From positions 1 to 41,827 of the forward strand of contig CAYFQR010000012.1 in NCBI GenBank assembly GCA_964345365.1: a stretch of 41,827 nt of DNA, written 5' to 3'. Below are positions 22,657 through 29,953 of the stretch, one piece after another. A program made the translations under genes and the position numbers. Positions within the stretch are counted from its first letter, which is position 1; each line of letters opens with the position of its first letter. Under the pieces are notes generated by a model. The model searched no databases, was not told the DNA's origin, and was given only the letters and a program-made list of their open reading frames with translations. This DNA comes from RUG754 sp964345365 (GTDB lineage: Bacteria > Bacillota > Clostridia > Peptostreptococcales > Anaerovoracaceae).

Positions 22657-23727
22657 TCAGGCTTTCTTGTAATAACTCATAGGATCGACATAGGCGCCGT
22701 TTTTACGAACCTCGAAATGCAGATGATTGCCGGTAGAGTTACCGGTAGAGCCTATCTTTGCGATTGTCTGCCCGCGTTTAACCTCCTGACCCACGGATAC
22801 CAGGAGCGATGAACAGTGCCCGTAGAGCGTAACTATACCTCCGCCGTGGTCAATGATTATGCACTTTCCGTACCCGCCGTACCATTGAGACATGATTACT
22901 TTACCGTCGTTTGCAGCTATTATCGCAGCACCGTAGGTCGCACCGATATCCGTACCGGTATGGTCGCTCCACTTTTTGAAAATAGGGTGGATTCTTCTTC
23001 CGAACGACGATGTTATATAGCTTGATGACGGAACAGGCCACGCCAAAGCACCTCCGGCATACTTTCTCTGTGCGTCCTGCAGAGCCTTGATTTTCGAAAT
23101 CAGGGCATCAGCCTCGGCCTTAAGTTCCTTTTCTTTCTGTTCGAGTTTTTTCTTCTCGGCATCGAGTTCTTCCTGCCTTACGGATAAATCCTCTTTTTGC
23201 TTTTTGAGTTCAATTCTTTTTTCTTTAAGGCGCTTCTTGATTTCCTCAAGTTCTTTTTGTTCCTTTTGAAGTTTTTTGAGAACCTCAATGTCGTTTTGGT
23301 ATATCTTCTTTATCATATCGATATTGTATATGAACTCCGATATGCTGTTTGAACCTAAAAGGACATCGACGAATCCTATGGAGCCGTTCTTATACATAAC
23401 GACAAGCCTCGCATTGAGATTGGTCTCCTGCGATTGAATTTCTTCCTGTTTTTTGGCTATATTATCTTCGGTTTGTTCGATTACGGTTATGGTGTAATTT
23501 ATCTCATTGGTGAGAGCATCTACTTTATTTTTGAGTGCGTTAATGTTGGCCACAACCTGCATCATCTCGTTTTTGACTTCTTCTCTCTCGTCTTTTACGT
23601 TGCTTAAATTGTCTTTAAGTCCCCCTATGGTATTTGCAAAACCTGTTTTTGCCTGCGGAACGAAAGTAAACAAAAGTGCAAATACGAAAAGAGCCGTTAT
23701 TATTTTTTTTGACTGATTTTTTTTCAT
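22657..23727 (-). CDS. Secreted coiled-coil M23 peptidoglycan hydrolase (EnvC/PcsB-like)
   Basis: Cuts peptidoglycan cross-links during division or growth, probably activated by FtsEX. The 356-residue product has a signal peptide (1-31), a long coiled coil (about 35-222, rich in Glu/Lys/Gln) with a central helical break (105-140) and a LytM/M23 domain (about 228-350). Metal ligands are intact: HPIF (H247), HTGTD (H256, D260), LYGH (H304) and HLHFE (H335, H337). I chose ATG 23725-23727, preceded by GGGGG; a longer frame to 23796 runs into ftsX. The gene order ftsE-ftsX-hydrolase is the arrangement expected for an FtsEX-controlled hydrolase. Confidence 0.93.
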   Translation of the reverse strand: MKKNQSKKIITALFVFALLFTFVPQAKTGFANTIGGLKDNLSNVKDEREEVKNEMMQVVANINALKNKVDALTNEINYTITVIEQTEDNIAKKQEEIQSQETNLNARLVVMYKNGSIGFVDVLLGSNSISEFIYNIDMIKKIYQNDIEVLKKLQKEQKELEEIKKRLKEKRIELKKQKEDLSVRQEELDAEKKKLEQKEKELKAEADALISKIKALQDAQRKYAGGALAWPVPSSSYITSSFGRRIHPIFKKWSDHTGTDIGATYGAAIIAANDGKVIMSQWYGGYGKCIIIDHGGGIVTLYGHCSSLLVSVGQEVKRGQTIAKIGSTGNSTGNHLHFEVRKNGAYVDPMSYYKKA

Positions 23728-23753
23728 AACCCCCAAGACCTCTTCGCAAAAAA

Positions 23754-24632
23754 TTATGCGTTGAGGAATCTCCTCATTGAAACGATACTTCCCCATGCAC
23801 CTATCGAGCCGCCGAGTGCAATGAATATTATGAGCAAATTTATTGCCATATATTCGACTGAAATCAGCGGGCTTGAAACTATCGCGAACACCTGATCTCC
23901 TATGGTGTCTATAACTTTTTTGTATATGAATGTAATTATTCCGGCCGAGATAAGTGACGCGATAAGGCCTATTATTATGCCTTCAACGATGAACGGCCCT
24001 CTTATGAACCAGTTGGTCGCACCGACATATTTCATGATATAAATTTCGTCACTCCTTGCCAGGACTGTAAGCTTGATCGTATTGGCAACGACGACTACGG
24101 AAACGACAACCAGAAATGCCATTATAATAAGTGCTGCAACTTGAAGGAAGTTTGTTATCTTGGTCAGTTTCTCTACGGTCTTCTGATAGAAAGTAACGTC
24201 GTCTATTCCATCGAACGAGCCGGCATATTTTGCAACCGACGCAGCATTATCCAAGCTGTCCACCGTTATCTGTATGGATGCCGGCAAGGGGTTGTTTTTT
24301 AGAGAATCAAGCAAATATCCGGATTCTCCCCATCTTTCTTTCAGGATTTCGAGTGCTTGTTTTTTGTCGCGATATTCAACGGATTCTACACCCTTGCGTT
24401 TTTCAAGGGATGAAATTATGTCCTCCACCTGCGATTTAGGTGTGCCGTTAACAATGTATACGTCTATCTGGTCATAGTCCTGCTTTACAACTTCTATGAA
24501 GAGGTTTATATTGACAACTATAGTGAAACATAGTCCGAGTATGAGCAGCATCGCCAAGATGGAAAAGATGGAAGCGAGGCTCATCCCCCTGTTTCTGAAT
24601 ATCTGTATAAAAGCCTGTTTTATATTATACAT
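23754..24632 (-). CDS. ftsX: Cell-division ABC transporter permease FtsX
   Basis: Membrane half of the FtsEX complex, which transmits ATP hydrolysis to an external hydrolase rather than moving a substrate. The 292-residue protein has four membrane segments (about 19-42, 168-193, 220-245, 262-284), a large extracellular loop (about 45-160; FIEVVKQDYDQIDVYI, LKNNPLPASIQITV) and the C-terminal FtsX domain (NTIKLTVLARSDEIYIMKYVGA). Its start overlaps the end of ftsE by 8 bp. Confidence 0.95.
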   Translation of the reverse strand: MYNIKQAFIQIFRNRGMSLASIFSILAMLLILGLCFTIVVNINLFIEVVKQDYDQIDVYIVNGTPKSQVEDIISSLEKRKGVESVEYRDKKQALEILKERWGESGYLLDSLKNNPLPASIQITVDSLDNAASVAKYAGSFDGIDDVTFYQKTVEKLTKITNFLQVAALIIMAFLVVVSVVVVANTIKLTVLARSDEIYIMKYVGATNWFIRGPFIVEGIIIGLIASLISAGIITFIYKKVIDTIGDQVFAIVSSPLISVEYMAINLLIIFIALGGSIGAWGSIVSMRRFLNA

Positions 24633-25320
24633 ACCGGTCCTCCCCTAATAAGCAATAGAGTCCCTGTTCGTCACGCACTATACGACCTTTGTCAATAGCT
24701 ATAACTCTCTTGTTCATATTGTCTACGATATCCTTAGCATGTGTAACCATTACAACCGTCGTCCCTCTGAGATTAATCTGTTCTAAGAGGTCCATTATTT
24801 CCCATGCGGTAGCAGGGTCGAGGTTTCCTGTAGGTTCGTCTGCGATGAGAACCTGAGGATTGTTTACTATCGCTCTTGCGATGGCTACCCTCTGCTGCTC
24901 TCCTGCGGAGAGTTCATCCGGATACTTGTGCGCCTTATCCGATATTCCTACGATACTCAGTATCTGCGGAACCTGCTTACGAATGAATCTCGAGTTCTTG
25001 TGAAGAACTTCAAGAGCAAAAGCCACGTTCTCATAAGCCGTCTTTTTTGGAAGCAGCTTAAAATCCTGAAAAACGGTGCCTATCTTGCGACGATATTTCG
25101 GCACTATCCGGTTAGACATTCCGGTAACCTTGTATTCTCCGACCGTTATTTCTCCCTCGTCCGCCTCGATATCCCTTAAGAGCAGTCTGATAAAAGTAGA
25201 CTTGCCGGCTCCGGACGGGCCTACGAGGAACACGAAATCCCCCTTATCTATATGCACACTGACATCTTCAAGACCGATGTTGGTGCGATATCTTTTTGTG
25301 ACATTGTTAAATGTAATCAT
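24625..25320 (-). CDS. ftsE: Cell-division ATP-binding protein FtsE
   Basis: ATPase of FtsEX. In 231 residues: Walker A GPSGAGKST (34-42), Q-loop TVFQDFKLLPKKT, signature LSAGEQQRVAIARA (139-152), Walker B VLIADEPTGNLD and switch VMVTHAKDIV. The standard FtsE beginning MITFNNVTKRY is present. AGGAGG sits before the ATG, directly against an 8-bp hairpin (25332-25351). Confidence 0.96.
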   Translation of the reverse strand: MITFNNVTKRYRTNIGLEDVSVHIDKGDFVFLVGPSGAGKSTFIRLLLRDIEADEGEITVGEYKVTGMSNRIVPKYRRKIGTVFQDFKLLPKKTAYENVAFALEVLHKNSRFIRKQVPQILSIVGISDKAHKYPDELSAGEQQRVAIARAIVNNPQVLIADEPTGNLDPATAWEIMDLLEQINLRGTTVVMVTHAKDIVDNMNKRVIAIDKGRIVRDEQGLYCLLGEDRYV

Positions 25321-25331
25321 CTAATCCTCCT

Positions 25332-25351
25332 GCAGTTCCGTTTGGAACTGC
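25332..25351 (-). promoter_or_regulatory. Perfect hairpin abutting the ftsE ribosome-binding site
   Basis: Arms GCAGTTCC and GGAACTGC with a four-base loop form an 8-bp stem on the minus strand. The 3' arm is followed immediately by AGGAGG and the ftsE ATG. No T run follows, so it is not a terminator. Confidence 0.6.
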
Positions 25352-25452
25352 ATAAACACCTTATTTATTACTTGATTTATTTCAGTACGATTTTACCTTG
25401 CTGCAAAATTAAAAGCAACGTAGGCATACCGAGCTGCCAATACATTCTATTA

Positions 25453-25481
25453 ATTATATCATGTTTTTAATGTAATTTGAA
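25453..25481 (-). promoter_or_regulatory. Promoter of the ftsEX operon
   Basis: TTCAAA (25476-25481) and TATAAT (25453-25458) are 17 bp apart on the minus strand, giving a leader of about 125 nt before ftsE. The rest of 25321-25498 shows only the hairpin at the RBS. Confidence 0.72.
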
Positions 25482-25498
25482 TAGAAAATTCCCCTGTT

Positions 25499-26450
25499 CT
25501 ATTTAAGTGCTTCTTTTACAGCGTTTATGATGTCATCTGAAGTCATGCCGTATTTAGCGAGGAGTTCGTCGGGTTTGCCTGATTCGCCGAATGTATCTTT
25601 CTGGCCTACCATGTATACACGACAAGGGTTTTCTCTCGATACGACTTCCGCTACGGCTGAACCGAGTCCGCCTATAACGGAGTGCTCTTCCGCAGTAACA
25701 ATCTTTCCTGTTTCGACTGCGGCCTTTATGATTATCTCTTCATCTAAAGGTTTAATCGTGTGCATGTCTATGACCCTAACGCTTATACCTTCGGCTTCAA
25801 GTTTTTCGGCGGCTTCCGTCGCGGCTGAAACCNNNNNNNNNNACCATTATGCCGGTGGCGATAATCGTGGCGTCATTTCCGTCTCTTAACTCTTTTCCTT
25901 TTCCGAGCTTGAGCTCTTTTGCACTCTCCTCCGAGTAAAAGAACGGTACCGCCGCCCTTCCGAGCCTAATGTAAGCAGGCCCCTCAAAAGCGGCCGCCTG
26001 TCTGATGAGCTCTTTAGCCGATTCGCCGTCCGAAGGGTTAATCACGGTCATGCCCGGTATTGTCCTCATAAGAGCAAGGTCCTCAAAGGTCTGGTGCGAC
26101 GCACCGTCCTCGCCCACGGTGATACCCGCATGAGTAGCACATATCTTTACATTCGCATGAGTATATCCTATGGAATTTCTTATTATCTCAAACGCCCTTC
26201 CGGCTGCGAACATGGCGAATGTTGATGCAAACACCACATGTCCCGAAAGCGCTATGCCGCAAGCGGTGCCGTAAAGGTTCTGCTCCGCTATTCCCATGTT
26301 GAGGAATCTTTCCGGATAGACTTTTTTGAATTCCCCCGTCTTGGTGGAGCCTGAAAGGTCGGCGTCCATAACAACCATATCTTCTCTCTGCTTACCGAGT
26401 TCAACCAATACCTGTCCGTAAGCTTCGCGCGTTGCCATCTTATCTGCCAT
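25499..26450 (-). CDS. Transketolase, C-terminal subunit (crossed by an assembly gap)
   Basis: Carries the pyrimidine-binding and C-terminal domains of a split transketolase of the pentose phosphate pathway, working with the N-terminal subunit encoded upstream. The first part runs MADKMATREAYGQVLVELGK to ATGIMV; the second resumes VSAATEAAEKLEAEG and ends IINAVKEALK. The key segment GIAEQNLYGTACGIALSG (glutamate that activates thiamine diphosphate) is present. Ten Ns at 25833-25842 shift the frame by one as written. The flanks share ACC on both sides of the gap, and merging them restores IMVSAATEAAEKL in frame, giving about 312 residues. The gene is therefore probably intact. Start overlaps the previous stop as TAATG, with GGAGG upstream. 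Confidence 0.93.
25833..25842. other. Assembly gap (ten Ns)
   Basis: A scaffold gap of fixed size inside the transketolase C-terminal subunit gene. The same trinucleotide ACC ends the left flank and begins the right flank, suggesting the two contigs overlap by 3 bp and that no bases are missing. Confidence 0.95.
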
Positions 26451-27268
26451 TATATTTCACCTCCGATTTCTTTAAGGGCTATATCTCTCTGCTCCTCGTT
26501 AGGTGCTTTTCCGTGCCAGCCCGCTTGGTCGAGCATGAAGGATACGCCTTGTCCCTTATGAGTCTTCGCTATGATAGCGGTAGGCTTTCCTTTGACAGTC
26601 TTCGCCTCGGCGAACGCTTTGAGTATTTCGGGGAAACTGTGACCGTCAATCTTTATTACATGGAAGCCGAAAGACTTGAATTTTTTGCTTATCGGTCTGA
26701 CGGTCATGACGTCGTCATTCTTTCCGTCTATCTGGAGTCCGTTCCAATCCACTATCGCTACGAGGTTGTCGAGCTTATAATGTCCTGCGGACATCGCTGC
26801 TTCCCAGATCAGCCCTTCCTGCAGCTCACCGTCACCTAAGAGAGCGTATACTCTACCCGTTGAATTGTCTAATTTATTGGCAATCGCCATGCCGCAAGCT
26901 ATACTGAAGCCCTGTCCGAGTGAACCCGTGGACATTTCAATTCCCGGTACCGAGCCCTTCTTCGGATGCCCCTGCAGCTTAGCTCCTGTCTTTCTTAAGT
27001 TTTTAAGTTCTTCTTTAGGAAAAAAACCTGCTTCCGCAAGCGCGGCGTACTGCACCGGAGCGGCATGTCCTTTCGATAAAATAAACTTGTCTCTTTCTTT
27101 TGCATCAGGGTTTTTAGGGTCTATATTGAGTTCACTGAAGTACAGTGCAGTCACTATATCGGCTGCAGAGAGTGAGCCGCCCGGGTGTCCCGAGCCTGCG
27201 GCATAGACCTCTTCTATTATGTCCGCCCTTATCTTGGAAGCAATAGCCTCAAGTTTTTTGTAATCCAT
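26450..27268 (-). CDS. Transketolase, N-terminal (thiamine diphosphate-binding) subunit
   Basis: Binds the diphosphate end of thiamine diphosphate in a two-subunit transketolase. The 272-residue protein has AAGSGHPGGSLSAADIVTALYF near 24-45, KGHAAPVQYAAL, STGSLGQGFSIACGMA and the TPP motif GDGELQEG...VDWNGLQIDG (about 147-185). It overlaps the C-terminal subunit start by one base, and itself starts immediately after nnrD, so mgtE-nnrD-transketolase may be one transcription unit with a terminator before nnrD. Confidence 0.95.
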   Translation of the reverse strand: MDYKKLEAIASKIRADIIEEVYAAGSGHPGGSLSAADIVTALYFSELNIDPKNPDAKERDKFILSKGHAAPVQYAALAEAGFFPKEELKNLRKTGAKLQGHPKKGSVPGIEMSTGSLGQGFSIACGMAIANKLDNSTGRVYALLGDGELQEGLIWEAAMSAGHYKLDNLVAIVDWNGLQIDGKNDDVMTVRPISKKFKSFGFHVIKIDGHSFPEILKAFAEAKTVKGKPTAIIAKTHKGQGVSFMLDQAGWHGKAPNEEQRDIALKEIGGEI

Positions 27269-27269
27269 T

Positions 27270-28184
27270 TCAGTCCTCCGTTATCTCTATGAATGCGGAC
27301 GAAATATTGTCCGCTATATCACTTGCCGTCAAGCTGTATTCCGAATATTTGCCTGCGGCTATATCACCGGCAAGCCCGTGTATGAAAACTCCCGTTTCAG
27401 CGGCATGCGCGATTTTTTGACCTAAAAATGAAGTTATTATTCCGGTGAGCACATCCCCCGAGCCTGCCGTGGCCATTCCGGGGTTGCCGTTTCCGTTGAT
27501 ATATATGTCGTCGCTGTTTCCCCCGAGCACAATGCTTTCATGACCCTTAAGCACCACCGTGGCTGCCGTTACTTCTTTTAACAGCTCGGCCATTTCGAGC
27601 CTTGTAAGGTCATCGAATGCAGGCATGAGAATATCACTGGCATCCGTCAAGGTTCTATGTAATTTCGTTGAAAGTCTCTCGGCAAGCAGTCTCCTCGCCT
27701 CTCCTATGTGCGGCGTAATTACGGTTACTCTCCGCACTTCCGCACGCTTTCTCAACTTGCCGAGTCCCTCGGGGTCGGCTAAATTATTAAGGCCGTCCGC
27801 ATCTATAACCAGCGGGCATTTCGCATTTTCGATTATGTGATATATGATTTTCCTCTGTTCTTCACCTATATCTATCCCCGGCCCTACCGCAACGGCATCG
27901 TATTTTTCAAGGCCGTTTTGTCCGTAAACGCTTTCTCGCGGCACAATGATAATTTCCGGCACGGATATCTGCAATATTAAGGATATTTCCTCAGGCACAC
28001 AGGCATATACAAGCCCCGAGCCCGCATTAAGAGCCGACTTTGAGGCAAGCACGGCCGCACCGGACATGTTTTTCGAACCGGCAACCATAAGTACCCTTCC
28101 GAAGTCGCCCTTATGTGAATAAGGGTTGCGTTTTTTTATAGCTTCACTTATAAACTGAGGTATTTTGCTTGATTTTTTCGCCAT
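27270..28184 (-). CDS. nnrD: ADP/ATP-dependent NAD(P)H-hydrate dehydratase
   Basis: Repairs damaged NADH and NADPH hydrates. The 304-residue ribokinase-like protein has KGDFGRVLMVAGSKNMSGA (25-43), NAGSGLVY, the VGPGI motif, PLVIDADGLN (about 125-134), VITPHIGEARRL, VLKGHESIV and the GNPGMATAGSGDVLTGII nucleotide-binding segment (about 233-250). It lacks the N-terminal epimerase domain (NnrE/YjeF_N) often fused to it, so the epimerase must be elsewhere or missing. GGGGG precedes the ATG. Confidence 0.94.
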   Translation of the reverse strand: MAKKSSKIPQFISEAIKKRNPYSHKGDFGRVLMVAGSKNMSGAAVLASKSALNAGSGLVYACVPEEISLILQISVPEIIIVPRESVYGQNGLEKYDAVAVGPGIDIGEEQRKIIYHIIENAKCPLVIDADGLNNLADPEGLGKLRKRAEVRRVTVITPHIGEARRLLAERLSTKLHRTLTDASDILMPAFDDLTRLEMAELLKEVTAATVVLKGHESIVLGGNSDDIYINGNGNPGMATAGSGDVLTGIITSFLGQKIAHAAETGVFIHGLAGDIAAGKYSEYSLTASDIADNISSAFIEITED

Positions 28185-28206
28185 ATTATTTTCCCCCGTT
28201 TAGAAC

Positions 28207-28226
28207 AAAAGGGAGCTTTTGCTCCC
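28207..28226 (-). terminator. Terminator after mgtE
   Basis: A GGGAGC/GCTCCC stem with an AAAA loop (28211-28226) followed by Ts (complement of 28207-28210) on the minus strand. It precedes nnrD by about 22 nt, and I see no separate nnrD promoter, so read-through may supply nnrD and the transketolase genes. Confidence 0.75.
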
Positions 28227-28233
28227 TATTAAA

Positions 28234-29637
28234 TTACAAACCTAAGATTAAAGTCGCCATCAAAAAATATACTGTGAGCGCCACCGCGTCGGATATAGAC
28301 GAAATGAAAGGGTTCGCAATAAGGGCGGGGTCAAGCTTGAGCCTCTTCACTGCCAACGGAACCATAGATCCGATTATTTTAGCGATTATTACAATAAGCA
28401 GCATTGCGAGGCATACCGTCAGGGCGACAGCGGCACTATGACCGTCAATGAGGATGACTCTTAAAAAATTGAATGCGCTTAATACGAGTCCTAAAACTAA
28501 GCCTATACGGGCTTCTTTCCAAAGGATTTTCACGGTGTCTTCAATTTCGATTTCGTTTGTGGCAATGCCGCGTATAATGAGGGTCGCCGCCTGAGACCCG
28601 GTGTTTCCACCCGTTCCCATGAGAAGCGGCATATATGCTACGAGTTCCATGAGCTTGGAGAGCTTCGCTTCGAATCCCGTTATTATCATTCCGGTAAATA
28701 TATATGCCACCATCAATATCAAGAGCCACGGGAGACGGTTTTTTGCGTGTTGGATAACACTTACGTCTAAATATGCTCTGTCGGTGTTTTCGAAGTCGAT
28801 TATACCCGCCATACGCTCGAAGTCCTCGGTGTTCTCAAACTCGATAACGTCGAGGATGTCGTCAACGGTGATTATTCCTACGAGCCTGCCCTCTTTGTCG
28901 ACAACAGGCATCGCGAGGAAGTCGTATTTTTTGAAGGCTTCGGCAACAACTTCCTGGTCATCAAGTACATGCAGGTAGACAAAATCCGTCTGCATTATGT
29001 CCCTGATTTTCATATTGTCATCGGCTGTTACGAGTGCGGAAAGAGGCACAATGCCGATAAGCTTCCTGCCGGTGTCCTTTACGTAGCAGGTATAGACGGT
29101 TTCCGCATTCATGCCGACATCTTTGATATGTGCCAAAGCTTCACGCACGGTCATGTTTTTTTCGAGGCTGATGTACTCAGGCGTCATCAGCGTGCCGGCG
29201 CAGTTGTCGGGATAGTTCAGGAACTGATTTATGAGATGCCGTTCTTCTTTTGGAGTGTTTTCGATTATGGTGTTTACTATGTTGGCAGGAAGCTCCTCCA
29301 AGATGTCTATCTTGTCGTCGAAGTCAAGTTCGCTTACTATATAGCTCAGCTCGGATGTAGTAATATACTTGACGATTTTTAATTGATCCTCCGCAGGTAA
29401 GAACGAAAAAACCAATACGGAGACATCTTTCGGAAGCAACCTGTAAAGCACAATGGTCGTTTCAAGTCTGTCTTCAAGGTCGAAAAGTTCCTCGAACATC
29501 TCCGCGATGTCTGCTTCGTTATACTTAAGCATCTCATCCCTTATCATGAAGTATTTTTTTTCTTCAAGAAGTCCGAGTATTTTTTCCATTGACTCTTCCA
29601 TGAGAGCATCATGGTTGAGTATTGTCATCTGATCCAT
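28234..29637 (-). CDS. mgtE: Magnesium transporter MgtE
   Basis: A magnesium-gated Mg2+ channel. The 467-residue protein has the N-domain (about 20-125), two CBS domains (about 130-255; LMTPEYISLEKNMTVREALAHI, then LVGIITVDDILDVIEFENTED) and five membrane helices (about 280-467; RLPWLLILMVAYIFTG, MGTGGNTGSQAATLIIRGIA, ALIANPFISSISDAVALTVYF) with the selectivity-region GNTGSQ and DAVAL motifs. I start at 29635-29637 because AGGAG is 8 nt upstream. A leader with a 35-codon ORF, palindromes and promoter lies upstream; no M-box consensus is visible. Confidence 0.95.
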   Translation of the reverse strand: MDQMTILNHDALMEESMEKILGLLEEKKYFMIRDEMLKYNEADIAEMFEELFDLEDRLETTIVLYRLLPKDVSVLVFSFLPAEDQLKIVKYITTSELSYIVSELDFDDKIDILEELPANIVNTIIENTPKEERHLINQFLNYPDNCAGTLMTPEYISLEKNMTVREALAHIKDVGMNAETVYTCYVKDTGRKLIGIVPLSALVTADDNMKIRDIMQTDFVYLHVLDDQEVVAEAFKKYDFLAMPVVDKEGRLVGIITVDDILDVIEFENTEDFERMAGIIDFENTDRAYLDVSVIQHAKNRLPWLLILMVAYIFTGMIITGFEAKLSKLMELVAYMPLLMGTGGNTGSQAATLIIRGIATNEIEIEDTVKILWKEARIGLVLGLVLSAFNFLRVILIDGHSAAVALTVCLAMLLIVIIAKIIGSMVPLAVKRLKLDPALIANPFISSISDAVALTVYFLMATLILGL

Positions 29638-29690
29638 TTGATATTCTCCTCTCCGCGCTATCTTGAGCACGGATTAAGGGGTTAACCGGG

Positions 29691-29798
29691 TCACATAAGC
29701 TTACCCCGCTCATATGATTCTCCGCGCAAAAATAGGGCTGAATTATTTTTTGTACACAAGTGTACAGGGGTCTGTTTCCCCTCGGGAACCGTTTCCAT
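29691..29798 (-). CDS. Short upstream ORF in the mgtE leader (possible leader peptide)
   Basis: A 35-codon reading frame starts with ATG at 29796-29798, directly after AAAGGAG with five-base spacing, a better SD than many genes here. It encodes METVPEGKQTP...ALFLRGESYERGKLM and stops with TGA, 53 nt before the mgtE ATG. It contains a perfect palindrome TGTACAC/GTGTACA (29751-29766) and a GGGG/CCCC stem. The product is hydrophilic and I recognise no family. By analogy with other Mg transporter leaders it could couple its own translation to mgtE expression, but that is inference. Confidence 0.5.
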   Translation of the reverse strand: METVPEGKQTPVHLCTKNNSALFLRGESYERGKLM

Positions 29799-29841
29799 TT
29801 TTGCTCCTTTCTGCGTCTAAATATCATATTCCAACTTAATA

Positions 29842-29871
29842 ATTATAACCCGAAAGCCACATTGTTTGCAA
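29842..29871 (-). promoter_or_regulatory. Promoter of the mgtE leader with flanking inverted repeat
   Basis: TTGCAA (29866-29871) and TATAAT (29842-29847) are spaced by 18 bp on the minus strand. Nine-base arms, AACCCGAAA (29847-29855) and TTTCGGGTT (29877-29885), flank the -35 box with a 21-bp spacer, a possible operator. Together with the short ORF this accounts for the 316-base stretch between gdhA and mgtE. Confidence 0.65.
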
Positions 29872-29904
29872 GGGATTTTCGGGTTAATCATTAAGAAAAT
29901 TAAC

Positions 29905-29929
29905 AAAAGAACCCGCATAAGCGGGTTCT
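29905..29929 (-). terminator. Terminator after gdhA
   Basis: A GAACCCGC/GCGGGTTC stem with a four-base loop (29909-29928), extended by one A-T pair, followed by TTTT on the minus strand, about 25 nt after the gdhA stop. Confidence 0.85.
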
Positions 29930-29953
29930 CGATTCCGTGATATATATTTTCAG

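Noticed and set aside
25499..26450. Transketolase C-terminal subunit as a frameshifted pseudogene
   Set aside because: The break coincides with ten Ns and disappears when the shared ACC on each side is merged.
29609..29827. A 72-codon frame overlapping the mgtE start and leader
   Set aside because: It overlaps the mgtE start codon and the better-initiated 35-codon ORF in another frame, and shows no recognisable domain.
29638..29860. M-box (ykoK) magnesium riboswitch ahead of mgtE
   Set aside because: The expected conserved blocks of that RNA are not seen; only palindromes and a short ORF are present.
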